From contig NC_092564.1 in assembly GCF_037975245.1 (NCBI RefSeq), positions 22,471,984-22,535,983 on the forward strand: DNA of 64,000 bases, in the 5' to 3' direction. The notes under the pieces are model-generated. The model was not told the DNA's origin. It saw only the letters and a list, made by a program, of their open reading frames with translations, and did not search any database. The position numbers and the translations under genes are program-made. This stretch comes from Apostichopus japonicus (Eukaryota > Echinodermata > Holothuroidea > Aspidochirotida > Stichopodidae). Below, in pieces: positions 1 through 13,400 of this stretch. Positions within the stretch are counted from its first letter, which is position 1, and every line of letters begins with the position of its first letter.

Positions 1-2366
1 CAAATCGAAATGGTGAATTACTGCTGGACCTCATCAATGAAACAGACCTCATACCTATCAACCTAAAATTCCAAAAACACAAAGGGAAATTGTGGACCTT
101 CACTTATCCATCAGGCTACCGTGCCCAGCTAGATTTCATCTTTGTGAGATCTAAATGGAAGAATAGCGTTCAAAATATTGAAGCCTACAGCTCATTCGGA
201 AGCGTTGGTTCTGATCATCGTATCCTCACTTGCCGCATAGTTTTGAGCCTAAGAGCACCACCAAAACAATCAACTCAAAAGAGAACAGTTCTAGACTGGA
301 AAGTGCTTCGAACAGATGCAGAATTGCAGAAGAAATTCACCATTGCAGTTAAAAACAGATATTCTGTACTGTCTACCAATGCTGCAGACCCCTGTGAAGA
401 GTACAGTTACCTAGTACAAGCAAATAAAGAGGTAGCCCCAAAACTACTCCCAAAAAGGAAGCGCAGAACAAAGACAGCAGCCCTGTACAACATTAAGTCA
501 GTTGTGGACATAAGAGAAAAACTGCAGACGGCAACCGAACAGAATGAGGTACAAAATCTGAAAAGCCAGCTCTCAGAAGCATACAAAATAGCAGAAAATA
601 ACTATTACAAAGAAAGGTTTGATGAAATATCTGGCAACTTTAACTGTAACGATCCATCAGTAGCCTGGAAAATAATAGACCATGTAACCGGTAGGAAAGC
701 AACGACCCAAGGGAGGCTGAATGGCAATACACCTGAAGAAAGACAGAAGCAGTGGAAAAACTACTTTGAAGCATTACTTGGAGAAGAACCTTCAATACTA
801 GATGACATTGAAGACATTGAAATAATTTCAGACGGTGACCTAGAAATATCTACAGAGTCTTTCACTATGGATGAGCTCAATGCAGTTCTCAAGGCTACAA
901 AGGCAGGCAAAGCGCCAGGGCTTGACGAAATACCGCTAGAATTCTGGAAAATTGACGAGTTCAAAGTTTTTCTCTTGACTCTGTGTAACTTCATACTAGA
1001 CTCAGCCCAAAAACCAATTGAATTCGCAAGGAGTGCCATAGTTCCCTTACCTAAGAATGGTAACCTTAGCCTGACCACCAACTACAGGGGAATAAGCCTG
1101 ACACCAATGGCAGCTAAGATATACAATAAACTCATACTGAACAGATGCAGAAGCCCTGTCGAAGAAAAGCTTAGATGGAACCAAAATGGATTTAGAAAGG
1201 GTAGGAGTACTGCTGGACACATCCTAGCATTGAGGTGCATATTAGAGGAAGCAGATATTCACAATCTCCCCCTCATGGCAACCTTCGTTGACTTTCGCAA
1301 GGCATTCGACTCGATTCATAGAGGAAAAATGTTCAAAATACTCAGGGCTTATGGAATACCGGAAAAAATGGTCAGTGCCATCCAAGTTATGTACAAAAAC
1401 ACCGAAGCCATCGTTCTCTCACCCGACGGCGACACTGATCCTTTCCAAATCAAAGCAGGAGTTCTACAGGGCGATACTCTGGCCCCGTTTTTATTCATTA
1501 TCGTACTTGACTACATAATGAGGAAATCAACCATAAATGCAGAGCAACTAGGCTTCACACTCAACCAAAGAAGAAGCTCAAGATATCCAAAAGTAGTCCT
1601 ATGTGATCTAGATTTTGCGGATGATATTGTCCTATGTAGCGATGATCAGCACAACGGTCAAGAGCTACTGCAAAAGGCTGAAAAGCATGCTAGAAGTGTG
1701 GGCCTTAGACTTAATGAGTCAAAAACTGAATATCTCACAGTCAACATCAAAACCCAGGACAAAACCGACATCAAAATAAGTAGTGGCGCAAAACTAAATG
1801 AAGTCGACAACTACAAGTACCTTGGTTCCCTTGTGAGAGATAGTAAAAGTGAAATCAACAGAAGAATTGGCATGGCATGGTCTGCTTGTAATAAAATGGA
1901 CACTGTGTGGAAATCTGGCCTCAACAGAAAGACCAAACTAGACATTTTTAAATCAACTGTACAGTCTGTCATCATGTATGGCTCCGATACATGGACAGTT
2001 ACGAGGGAATTGGAAGCAAAACTAGATGGGTGCTACACAAGACTTTTACGGAAATGTTTAAATGTACATTGGAGTCAACATATGACAAATACTGAACTGT
2101 ATGGCAACGAACCAAAACTATCCTGTAAGATACAACAACGCCGTCTCAAACTAGCAGGGCACTCATACAGGAACACCAAGGAACCAGTCTCTCAACTTAT
2201 CATGTGGACACCAAAACATGGAAGGAGAAACAGGGGAAAACATAAGCTCAGCTATATAGATGTAGTTGCTAGGGACATCGGGGTGCTTCAAACTTATCTT
2301 CCTAACTTGATGAGGGACAGAAATGAATGGGCAAATCTCAACATGATTCCGACTTCTGTCGACTAG
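1..2366 (+). CDS. LINE (non-LTR retrotransposon) ORF2, 5'-truncated by window edge
   Basis: Endonuclease/reverse transcriptase polyprotein of a non-LTR retrotransposon. The frame is already open at base 3, so the window cuts the gene and the true start lies to the left. Residues numbered from base 90: the C-terminal part of an AP-type endonuclease comes first, with the SDHRIL motif near residue 41. A linker follows, then reverse transcriptase with FVDFRKAFDS near 398, GVLQGDTLAPFLF near 455 and the catalytic FADD near 507. A maturase-like tail ends at the stop codon 2364-2366. The reading frame has no internal stop over about 2.3 kb, so this is a fairly young copy. No poly-A tail is obvious; a short (GA)n run and a palindrome array follow directly. 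The clade is uncertain (RTE- or CR1-like). Confidence 0.9.
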   Translation, partial: NRNGELLLDLINETDLIPINLKFQKHKGKLWTFTYPSGYRAQLDFIFVRSKWKNSVQNIEAYSSFGSVGSDHRILTCRIVLSLRAPPKQSTQKRTVLDWKVLRTDAELQKKFTIAVKNRYSVLSTNAADPCEEYSYLVQANKEVAPKLLPKRKRRTKTAALYNIKSVVDIREKLQTATEQNEVQNLKSQLSEAYKIAENNYYKERFDEISGNFNCNDPSVAWKIIDHVTGRKATTQGRLNGNTPEERQKQWKNYFEALLGEEPSILDDIEDIEIISDGDLEISTESFTMDELNAVLKATKAGKAPGLDEIPLEFWKIDEFKVFLLTLCNFILDSAQKPIEFARSAIVPLPKNGNLSLTTNYRGISLTPMAAKIYNKLILNRCRSPVEEKLRWNQNGFRKGRSTAGHILALRCILEEADIHNLPLMATFVDFRKAFDSIHRGKMFKILRAYGIPEKMVSAIQVMYKNTEAIVLSPDGDTDPFQIKAGVLQGDTLAPFLFIIVLDYIMRKSTINAEQLGFTLNQRRSSRYPKVVLCDLDFADDIVLCSDDQHNGQELLQKAEKHARSVGLRLNESKTEYLTVNIKTQDKTDIKISSGAKLNEVDNYKYLGSLVRDSKSEINRRIGMAWSACNKMDTVWKSGLNRKTKLDIFKSTVQSVIMYGSDTWTVTRELEAKLDGCYTRLLRKCLNVHWSQHMTNTELYGNEPKLSCKIQQRRLKLAGHSYRNTKEPVSQLIMWTPKHGRRNRGKHKLSYIDVVARDIGVLQTYLPNLMRDRNEWANLNMIPTSVD

Positions 2367-2379
2367 AGAGAGAGAGATA

Positions 2380-3245
2380 TCAACAAATGAATTGGTGATA
2401 TCAACAAAAGCATGCATTAGTGATATGTACGGTTCATTTGCTGGTATCATTAAATCAATTACTTATATCACCAATTGATTTGTTGATATCAGCAAATGAA
2501 TTAGTGATATGTTGGAATTGTTGATATCAGCAAATAATTAATGATATCAACAATTATTTGATGATATCAGCAAATAATTGTTGATATCATCAAATGATTT
2601 GCTGATATCACCAATTCATTTGCTGATATCACCAAATAATTGCTGATATCTGCAAATATTTGTTGATATCAGCAATTATTTGTTGATATCAGCAATTATT
2701 TGATGATATCAACAAATGAATTGGTGATATCAGCAAATGAATTGGTGATATCAGCAAATGAATTGCTGATATCAGCAAATGAATTGCTGATATCAACAAT
2801 TATTTGGTGATATCACCAAATAATTGTTGAAATCAGCAATTATTTGATGACATCATCAAATGATTTGATGATATCAACAATTATTTGCTGATATCACCAA
2901 ATATTTGATGATATCATCAAATATCGAATAAAAAGTAAAACGGCTTGCCATATGGTCGTGGCTACAACTAGGCACCGAGGAACTGAATTGCTGATATGTA
3001 CATATCAACAAATGATTTGGTGATATCACCAATTCATTTGATGATATCACCAATTCGACCATTTGTTGATATCAGCAATTGAATTTGTGATATCGCCAAA
3101 TAATTGGTGATATCAGCAATTGAATTGGTGATATCAGCAAATGAATTGGTGATATGTACATATCAATTATTCGATTGCTTATATCATCAATTGATTTTGT
3201 GATATCATCAAATAATTGGCGATATCATCAAATACAGAATAAAGA
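2380..3245. repeat. Tandem array of TGATATCA palindromes in two blocks
   Basis: Dozens of copies of an approximately 21-22 bp unit of the form TGATATCA-n-CAAATGAATTGG, each centred on a GATATC palindrome. Spacers are ATTCATTTG/CAAATGAAT-like and are themselves self-complementary. The array has two blocks. Each ends in nearly the same tail, an AATAAA-like segment followed by AAAACGGCTTGCCATA (near 2938 and 3249), so a block with its tail was duplicated. It abuts the LINE 3' end. Confidence 0.85.
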
Positions 3246-4085
3246 CTAAAACGGCTTGCCATAAGAACGCGTATTGTATCATATGGATGCTTTAAAGATC
3301 ATGAACTCCAAACAAGTTTGCACTAAATTTCTGGTGCGGTTCTTAGATTTTCGGGTGCTTGCAGAGTAGAATCTTTCACCTTTCGTGGTGAGATGCTTAA
3401 ACAATTGTGGGAAAAGTTCCAAGAGAACTTCTCTCTGCCAGTAATGCAACTGCCATAGGTTTAGTTAAGTCGAAAAAGATACCTGAAGCTTTGTATGGTA
3501 GTGTATAACGTTGGTAGGAGTAACGTTAGATTAGTCGGTAACAGAAATAGATCTATAGATCTATATATCTATAGATATATAACGAAAATAACTGCTTGCA
3601 ACGGCGGAAGACGTATGAGGACCACGCGTAATTTTTTATGTAGTCTGAAACGTACTCAACGACTACTCAAAAATGTATATTACATGCCAACCTTACGCGT
3701 GATTACGACTGAGCAAACCTCGTGTGACAAATTTTACGCGGTACCTATGACCAGCGATCTGCGTTAGTCCTTATTAGGCGACATGCGAGATCCCTACCTA
3801 AGGACATGTGAATATTCATTGCCTTTAACTTGAATTGAAAAACGGTAAAAATCTTTTGTACGGCCTTAAATCTCAAAAACTGAAATGCTATTTCAACGAG
3901 ATGACCGTGTAAATAGTAAAAATCTGAATTTTACGTTGTGTTGTATTGGCTTACAATCTTGACAAAACATAGGCTTTAGGCCTACAGAATCTGACAATTA
4001 TCGCGTTGACGGAGAGTGTAATAAGCTTGCAAAATGCAAAAAACAATATACTTATATTTATATATATATAGCCTATATATATATA
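3246..4085. other. Unassigned spacer upstream of NEMP1
   Basis: No convincing coding frame, RNA gene or dispersed repeat is seen. A short AGATCTATAGATC-type palindromic stretch lies at about 3547-3580. The open frame at 3495-3767 has no recognisable motif. Confidence 0.5.
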
Positions 4086-4099
4086 GCCTATATATGTAG

Positions 4100-4178
<79 letters not shown>
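4086..4178. repeat. (TA)n microsatellite
   Basis: Long uninterrupted TA run, preceded by copies of TATATAGCC. It lies about 300 bp upstream of the first NEMP1 exon. Confidence 0.95.
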
Positions 4179-4182
<4 letters not shown>

Positions 4183-4493
4183 CCGTTCCCACATTTACTA
4201 CCGTCTTTTCAAGACGTAAAAATCTTGCAAAATTTTACCTTCTCGATTAACCATGTACAACTGTAAAAAGAAATATGAAAATACTGGTTTTGCAATGTGT
4301 TTGTGTCGTGAATATATAATGTCTCTTCTGCGCTTCCGTTGTAGCGGGAGTTTGAATGTTGGTGTGTAGGTCTTTGGCCTTCCCTAGTTAGTAACAAAGA
4401 TACCCATTGGTAGTAATTAAGCGAGAAAGTAACTTAAGTACAGTTCTAAGTTAAAGGCCGAACATCGGAAGATCGTGTTTGCTGCAGAAGGGA

Positions 4494-7400
4494 ATGAAAA
4501 ATACGTTTCAAGAAATGATGAGTGTCAATTTATTACTAATTTTGACTTTAGTCTCCGTAAGTACATCTATTGAACACGATGCGAATACGTCAGGTGAGTG
4601 TAATGAAGCTAGATTTCAGCATAAGAACTAAGATTGAAGGCTGGAGAAATAAGGCTAGGCTTAAGTCTATCCTAAACGTTAGGCTCAGCATAGCCGAATT
4701 AACAGTCACACAGTCCTACATTGCATTTTGGCATGTTAAGGCCAGGTGGCTAGTAAAATTAATTGTACAAACCTTTTTACATGGTTTGAAATTGCATTAG
4801 AGATTTGGAATTGGAGATCCCACTGTGAGTGTGACTTGTGACTGTGAGCATGATCACAGATAGATATGCTACACTTCAGGAAAGAAAGACAAGCCAAAGT
4901 AGCCATAATTAAAAAAAAAAAAAAAATACACATCACAATTCACACACACCAAGCTGTAGTGTAACCTACTGTAGCTGGCTTAGTATACAGTAGAAGTTAG
5001 AGGATCTAATTTCTAAAGCCAAAGGCATGCATTTTTGCTGTCCTCGTGTCTGCTAATTTGCTAATTTGTGTCTGTGTCACAAGCGTTATGATCTAGATGG
5101 AATAGCGCTATATAAATATTAATTGTTATGTTATGTTATGTGTCTTTTTCACAGGAGAAAATTCAAGTCATACAGTATGCAAAGGTAATGGGCATTGGAG
5201 CCTTTAATTGAACAAAAATTAATAAAGTATTGTAATGTGTGTTATTTCCTGGCTCATATATTCTTCTGCCATATTCATATATACCCCACTATTTTATATT
5301 TCATGTGTATACCTTACAGTATGTACACTTTGTTCAAACCTGAACAGATACAATGATAAGTGTGCTTTATATAAATTCATTACAACATACATTACAAGTA
5401 CCTTGCCTGACAAGACTGGGGTGTTACTAAAACGAATGACAATTGCGTTACACATAACGAATGACGATATGAAGTACACACTAAAAAATTGCGTTGACTA
5501 AAACGAATGACAGTAACGACAGCACAGACATTTGCTTCAACCGGATATCACAGTTCAGACTTCGTGGGTATCTAGATCTAGTAAAGTACGGACAAGATAA
5601 AAACGCACCTTATCGTAAGCGAAATTGTAAGTCTGATTTTAAAAAGTAAATTTAACGTCATTTTTCCAATATTAATTGTTAGAAACTAACAATACTATAA
5701 TCTTGAAACGGCTTCAGTTATCTTTCTATATAAATCTACAGAGGTAAAAAGCACAGCACTCAAGCGCATTCTCGCACAAAAACTTTCCCTGTGGTTTCTA
5801 TCCATAAACTACACCAAAACCCTGCAACCACGTAACATGCGATTTTCCTCAAATCATTTTTGCGCAGAAAACCAATAACCGCATTTACTCCACTCCGTTA
5901 ATCATTCTATCTCTTCTCAACACTGTCCTTTGTTGTCATTCGTTGTCATTCGCTGTCATTTGCAAATGATAATTAACCCTGTACAAAGTCAATTGTCATT
6001 CGGTCATTCGCTGTCATTCGTTTTAGTTTGTCCCAGACTTTGGTATGTAATCACCACCTTTGTGGCACACACTACTAAGTCTGTGCATGCTTGGGTACTG
6101 CATGTGTAGTTACCACACATCCAGTTTTGTGAAATGGGATGATTTGTCAGATGAATATCCTTGCACAACAACGAAAAAATGTAAGCAGAATAGTTTTCTT
6201 TGCAGGTACAGTATAAGGAATCTACGCCGATGCTACTGTATGTGTGCACACACATTTAAACACACTATGTGTTTGACAGCATTTGTGAATATAATCACTC
6301 AAATATACATGATGGTAGCAGGCTTGGGGCGATTACATCTGAATGTAATTGATTACGATTACTTGAGAATGTATGATTACGATTACAGCCTAAAGTTGAA
6401 GTAATCGATTACGATTACATTGTAATGTAATCGTGATTACAATCATGATTACATTGTGGTTACTTGCACAATCCTCTGCATATCTGTTTAATATAACTCT
6501 CTGCCGGGAAATAGGGCAATGAAATAGGGCAAAGGAAGGGCATTTACAGTATATATGGACAAAATTGTGGAAGTATATCTACAATTCCTACCAGGCATTA
6601 CACATTTATGCCTTAACACGTTTAAGATGTGTAACCCATAAGTCCAGTAAAAAATACAATTTAAACAGACAAAGAGTATGTCACGAACGACTTTATTCAT
6701 TGTACGTGTATTCAGTATATGCTGGTCAGGGTGATAAGTAGGTCACTCGTCGTGACTGACAACTTGTGCGTTTTTTCTCGAAGCGACCAGAAATGATGGC
6801 GCTATTCGGTATTAGCGATCACAAATTTCCAGAACATACGGGAAGTTATTTTTAGCAGGTGACCGGATATCGTCGACCAATGAATGACATCAGTCGTATC
6901 TTCGAGACATGGATGATTCTCGATGTTTTTCCGTCAGGATTCCTGGAAAAGAACTTTCGGGAGATTAAACCCGGCTATATATAAGAAGAGATATTTTCGG
7001 TGATGAAGAGTTTAGTTTAGTTTTCCGACCTATTGTGAAAAGAAATTCATCTGAGATAAAAGATTAATCGAGGGAACGGACGGAGGAACCGGTGGACTGT
7101 TTGTTTATAAGATTGGTGCGTCGTTTAACCGGGACAGGCGTGACTTCGGCAGAGTTTTTCGGAGTTCACCCAGGAGGAAGCCATCCTTGGGATACAAACG
7201 TTGAGTCGAATTGGACCAGCGGGGAACGGTTTTGCTCCTGACCAAGTCACGGGATACCAGCCTACGAGGGAGCCTAATCCCGACATCGTTGTTGGTGACG
7301 CAAGGAGGTCAGAACAGCTACGAAAGGAACCGAGAGCCGGCACGCGCCGCGTAAGATAAGTTAAGTAATCTTTTAAAAATTTAACGGCCGTATAATATTG

Positions 7401-10400
7401 TAAAATCTGTCTGTAATATTCCAAATTTCTAGTACCAATAATCCTTGTACAAATCAGTAGAGATCATATCATTGTAAATATATCGTTTTGTTAACTTTCA
7501 GAAACATCTCAGTAGTCTTTTGGTCCTTTGAGTTTACTTCCCGTAATCTATCTAAAATTTTATTTTTATCGGCCTTGAAGGCCAAAGGAAAAACCCGGGG
7601 TCGCAACAGAGGGGGCGCTAGAAGGTGCCATTTTGTTTTATCCCACGGAAGTTGTGACAATTAATGGGGGCCTATCCGGGAATTGTTTAAAAGATAGAAA
7701 CAAACCGGGGAATTGTTTAAAAGATAGAAACAAACCAGGGAATTGTTTAAAGGATAGAAACAAAACGGGGAAGTGTTTAAAAAATAAAAACAAAACGGGA
7801 AAAGTGTAAAACACCAGAAAGGAGTATATCCCGAAGTGACTTACAAAACTGAGAAGTTTCTGAAACCATATATATTTGATATATTGTTATTGGTACATGT
7901 GTTTGCCTGACTGAATGATGGATATTAGAGAATTAACTGAGTTGGGGGCTAAAATCGGTCTTACGGGTGGCGAACTATTAAACTTCGTCAAAGAACAGCA
8001 GCAGATCGCTCGTGACGAAAGGCAACAAGAAAGGGCTGAGGCGGAAAAGCAAAGGGCTGAGGTGGAAAAGCAAAGGGCTGAGGCGGAAAAACAAAGAATG
8101 TTTGAATTGGCTAAGCTTGAAAAGCAAGCTGAGTTGCAGCAAAATAGCAATGGCAATGCCGATTTGAATTCCTCCCGTAGCTCCACTTCAAGCCGCGAGC
8201 CAAATAGAATCCCAACGCCCAAAATGCCTCACTTTGATGAGAAGGAAGACCTCGACGCATACTTGCTGCGCTTCGAGCGATTCGCAACAGCGCAAGAGTG
8301 GCCAGAGGAACAATGGGCATTAAATTTGAGGCTATGTCTAAAGGGAGAAAGTCTCTGTGTTTACTCTAGGCTGCCACCCGATGACTCACAAGATTATCAA
8401 AAGCTAAAGAAAGCCCTGTTGAAACGATTTCAATTCACAGAGGAAGGCTTCCGTCAGAAATTCAGACGAGAAAGGCCCAAAAAAGGAGAAACATCAATTC
8501 AATACATGGCAAGGATGAAAATTATATGGCCAGATGGTTGGAAATGGGCGGAATTAACAAAACGTTCGAGGAATTTTCAGATCTCATGTTGCGGGAGCAG
8601 TTCCTAAATGTATGCAGCAAGGAATTGGCATTATTCCTGAGAGAACATGATTGCAAGACTTTTAAAGCGCTGTCAGAGCTGGCTGACAAATACTTAGAAG
8701 CGCATCACAGGGATCTTGAAAAATGTGTGAAATCCTTCCAACCAAACCAGGGAAATGTGAAAAAACCTGACGGTAACCCCAACAGTCAGGAATACAAACC
8801 CAAAATTGTGGACGCGGGTGAAAACAGAAACACGCGTTCAGCCATAAAATGCTTTGTTTGCGGGAAATTAGGGCATAAGGCAAACGATTGCAGGCAGAGG
8901 TTTAAAGCGCAATCGGCGGTTGCGACTGAAAATGCCAAACCCGACAAACTAGGATCGAGCGATGGGTCGCAAAAAGATCATCGTAGCGGACAAACCGCGA
9001 ATCTGTGTTTGATGAAACAAATCAAGGAAAGTGACAGCTATTCAATTAATTTAGCGTGTGGTCACGAGATCCCAATAGTCAGTGCGGCGTGTGAGGAGCC
9101 TACCGACATTACTGAGAAAATTTTGTCAGATGTTAAGGAGCGCATGCCGGTGGTTGAGGGCTATCTTAAAGGGAGGAAGGTGTCAGTGTTACGCGATAGC
9201 GGGTGTTCTGGTGTCATCGTTAGGAGAGATTTGATCTCCAATGATCAGTTGACCGGTGTAGATCAACTGTGTACTGATTGACGGTACAGTGAGGAAGATT
9301 CCAGAAGCTAACGTGGCGGTGGACACGCCCTTTTTCACAGGATCCCTCAAGGCTCTCTGTATGAAGAGGCCAGTGTATGACTTAATAATTGGGAATGTTC
9401 CTGGTGTTCGAGGTCCTGAGAATCCCGACCCAGATTGGAGTGTAAAAGAAGTTCCAAGTGAGCAGTGTGAACCTCACAATGTGGAAGAAACAGCTAGTGT
9501 TGAACTAGGAACCAGTGTTGAGTCACGTGATGAACCGGAAGTCGCTGCGGATCAAATGCTTCCAAGTGATGACGTAGGCGATGACTCAGATATTGGAGGT
9601 GCCGTAGAGACACGTGCACAAAAGCAAAAACGAAATGAAAATCTGAAACCCCTAAAAACGGCTAATGTTCCTATGGATGACGTAACACCTGAGCAATTGA
9701 GACAAGCTCAGAAGGAGGATTCAACCCTCAAAAATTGCTTCAAGCATGTTGGGAATCCCAGACCACTGAAAGGTAAAGAGGGGATCTCCGAATTCATTTT
9801 AAGGAATGATATTCTATATCGCAAAGTTTCGGGGAATGACAAGCCTAGTGATCAATTGGTTGTACCCGAAAAGTTCAGAAATCAAGTGATGAAACTGGCT
9901 CATGACAGTATTATGGCGGGTCACCTAGGGGTAGCCAAGACAACTGACAAGGTTCAGTCTCAATTCTACTGGCCAGGTGTAGGATCCGACGTAATGCGTT
10001 ATTGCAAGTCATGCGATATTTGCCAGAGAACATGTGATAAGGGTAGGGTCACTAAGGTCCCATTGGGTCACATGCCCTTGATTGACACACCATTCAAGAG
10101 GGTGGCGGTAGACATTGTCGGACCGATCAGTCCTACTTCCAAGCATGGGAATCGGTATATCCTAACACTTGTCGATTATGCAACGAGGTTCCCTGAGGCA
10201 GTTCCATTGCGTAACATAGATACTGAGAGAGTGGCAGAAGCTTTGGTGGACATATTTTCAAGAGTGGGAGTCCCATCTGAGATCCTGACTGACAGGGGGT
10301 CACAGTTTACCTCAGATGTGATGAAGGAGGTGAGTCGATTACTGTCACTGCGACAACTCACCACTACCCCCTACCACCCGATCTGCAACGGTCTAGTTGA

Positions 10401-13400
10401 GAAATTCAATGGTACCTTGAAGAGGATGCTAAAGCGCATGTGTGAGGAGAGACCGTCAGACTGGGACCGCTATATAGGACCACTACTATTTGCGTATAGG
10501 GAGGCTCCGCAAGCCAGCACAGGTTTCGCACCGTTCGAGTTACTCTATGGTAGGACAGTGAGAGGTCCTATGGCCATTTTGAAGGAGATGTGGACATCTG
10601 AAGTGGACAACCCTGAAACTAGGTCAACATATCAGTATGTCCTAGATTTGAGAGAACGGCTAGAGGAGACTTGGGCTCTGGCTAGATCAGAGTTACAGGA
10701 ATCGTCAGAGAGGTACAAGAAGTACTATAACCGGAAGGCTAAAAGTCGCAAGTTCAAACCAGGTGATTTGGTGTTGATACTCTTGCCTACTGATCAAAAC
10801 AAGCTGTTGATGCAGTGGAAGGGGCCATTCACCGTATTGAGTGAAATTGGCGAATCGAGCTATTCAATCGATGTCAATGGGAAGTCGAAAAGTTTTCATG
10901 CAAACCTGCTGAAAGAGTACATAAGTAGAGACAAGTCAAATGTGGTTGGGACTACAGTCATTTCAATGTCTGAGGATGAGGAGCAGGAAAGTTGTTTCGA
11001 ACTACCTGCGCTGCAGACTAATCAGAGTGAATCGGCATCGGATGTTGTCGTAAATGACGAATTAGGTGTAGGCCAATTACACGAGGTTAAACGAGTGTTA
11101 TCCAAGTTCACTGATGTCCTGACTGATGTACCTGGCAAAACTGATGTTCTCAAATGATATCAAGTTAACTACTGATAAGCCAATCAAAGCAAAGCCTTAC
11201 CCTGTAACACTCTCGATGCGAGATTCGTTACAAGAGGAAGTTAGGAAAATGATTGACATGGGAGTGATTGAACCTTCAAACTCACCTTATAGTTCACCTG
11301 TGGTGTTGGTACCTAAACCTGATGGTACGAAGAGATTCTGCGTGGATTATAGGAAGCTCAATAAAGTAACCACGTATGAAGCTGAACCTATGCAAACCAT
11401 GACAGAGATATTCTCGGAATTGTTGAATGACAAGTACTTCAGTCGAATCGATCTAACGAAGGGATATTGGCAGGTTGAAATGACACAGTCAGCGAAAGAG
11501 AAGACTGCCTTTGTGACTCCAGATGGGTTATGGCAATTTAAAACGATGCCCTTTGGATTGGTTGGGGCACCGGCAGTTTTCACTAGGTTGATGAGAACCA
11601 TTTTGAGGGATGTGCCAAATGTTGTCAATTATCTGGATGATATTTTGATTCATACCGAGACATGGGATGAGCATGTAGAGTGTTTGGAGTTGTTATTTCA
11701 GACGTTGAGAGAGAGCGGTCTGACAGCTCGTCCGAGTAAGTGTGAAATAGGGTTCACTAAATTGGAGTTCTTGGGCCACACAGTTGGAAACGGGAAGTTG
11801 GGCCCGAAGCAGTGTACCCTTGATAAAATCAAAAACGCTCCAAAACCCGAGACGAAAACCCAAGTCAGATCGTTTCTTGGTCTCACGGGGTATTACAGAG
11901 ACTATATACTGTACCAAACTACTCTGCACTAGTTGCCCCACTGTCGGACCTGACGAGGAAGGGTTCACCCAATAGAGTGATTTGGGGAAGCGCCCAGGAC
12001 AAGGCGTTCAATGATCTGAAGCGAGCGCTTATTAATCCACCCCTTCTCAGGCTTCCTGATGTAAATAAGCAATTTGTTCTGAGGACCGATGCATCCGATG
12101 TAGGGATTGGTGCAGTCCTACTACAGGAACATGAAGGAGAATTATTTCCTGTAGCGTATGCTAGTAGAAAGTTATTGGAGAGGGAAAGAAATTATTCAGT
12201 GATTGAGAGAGAATGCCTAGGATTAGTTTGGGCAGTACAGAAATTCCGTGTATATCTGTACGGAAGTGAGTTCGTCTTACAGACTGATCACGAACCACTC
12301 ACTTATTTAAATAGAGCGAAGTTGCTGAACTCAAGAATTATGAGATGGGCATTAGTACTACAAGAGTATAGATTCAGACTGGAATCAATCAAAGGAAAGT
12401 ACAATGTTGGTGCAGATTATATGAGCCGAATGTAAGCGGGTTATTCATTCATTTAATCAGATGTAGATGTGTTGATTGTAACACTATTGATTGTTGTTAT
12501 GCTATCATACATTTATGATTGACATAGTTTTGTCGGATTATAGAATTGTTTATAGTTTATAGAATTTGACATTTATGGGATTGTTAGTTTGAGTATTTTA
12601 AGATGGTTATCAATATTCATTAGTTATGTTTAATTTAAAGTTGCATACACGTCCATTTATAGATGAAATATTAAAAATATTTATCTTAAAGGGGGAGTAA
12701 TTGTCACGAACGACTTTATTCATTGTACGTGTATTCAGTATATGCTGGTCAGGGTGATAAGTAGGTCACTCGTCGTGACTGACAACTTGTGCGTTTTTAC
12801 TCGAAGCGACCAGAAATGATGGCGCTATTCGGTATTAGCGATCACAAATTTCCAGAACATACGGGAAGTTATTTTTAGCAGGTGACCGGATATCGTCGAC
12901 CAATGAATGATATCAGTCGTATCTTCGAGACATGGATGATTCTCGATGTTTTTCCGTCAGGATTCCTGGAAAAGAACTTTCAGGAGATTAAACCCGGCTA
13001 TATATAGAAGAGATATTTTCGGTGATGAAGAGTTTAGTTTAGTTTTCCGACCTATTGTGAAAAGAAATTCATCTGAGATAAAAGATTAATCGAGGGGACG
13101 GACGGAGGAACCGGTGGACTGTTTGTTTATAAGATTGGTGCGTCGTTTAACCGGGACAGGCGTGACTTCGGCAGAGTTTTTCGGAGTTCACCCAGGAGGA
13201 AGCCATCCTTGGGATACAAACGTTGAGTCGAATTGGACCAGCGGGGAACGGTTTTGCGCCTGACCAAGTCACAGGATACCAGCCTACGAGGGAGCCTAAT
13301 CCCGACATCGTTGTTGGTGACGCAAGGAGGTCAGAACAGCTACGAAAGGAACCGAGAGCCGGCACGCGCCGCGTAAGATAAGTTAAGTAATCTTTTAAAA

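Noticed and set aside
761-1081. Minus-strand frame inside the LINE ORF
   Set aside because: It is a shadow of the reverse-transcriptase frame.
3495-3767. 90-codon open frame upstream of NEMP1
   Set aside because: No motif, no homology I recognise, and short enough to occur by chance.
6060-6404. Open frame with SFVKWDDLSDEY as a NEMP1 exon
   Set aside because: It looked like the lumenal Trp motif, but no acceptor gives the phase required after exon 2. Exon 18009-18115 fits in phase and sequence.
7125-7424. 99-codon minus-strand frame in the LTRs
   Set aside because: It is present in both LTRs because they are copies. It is antisense to the element and without motifs.
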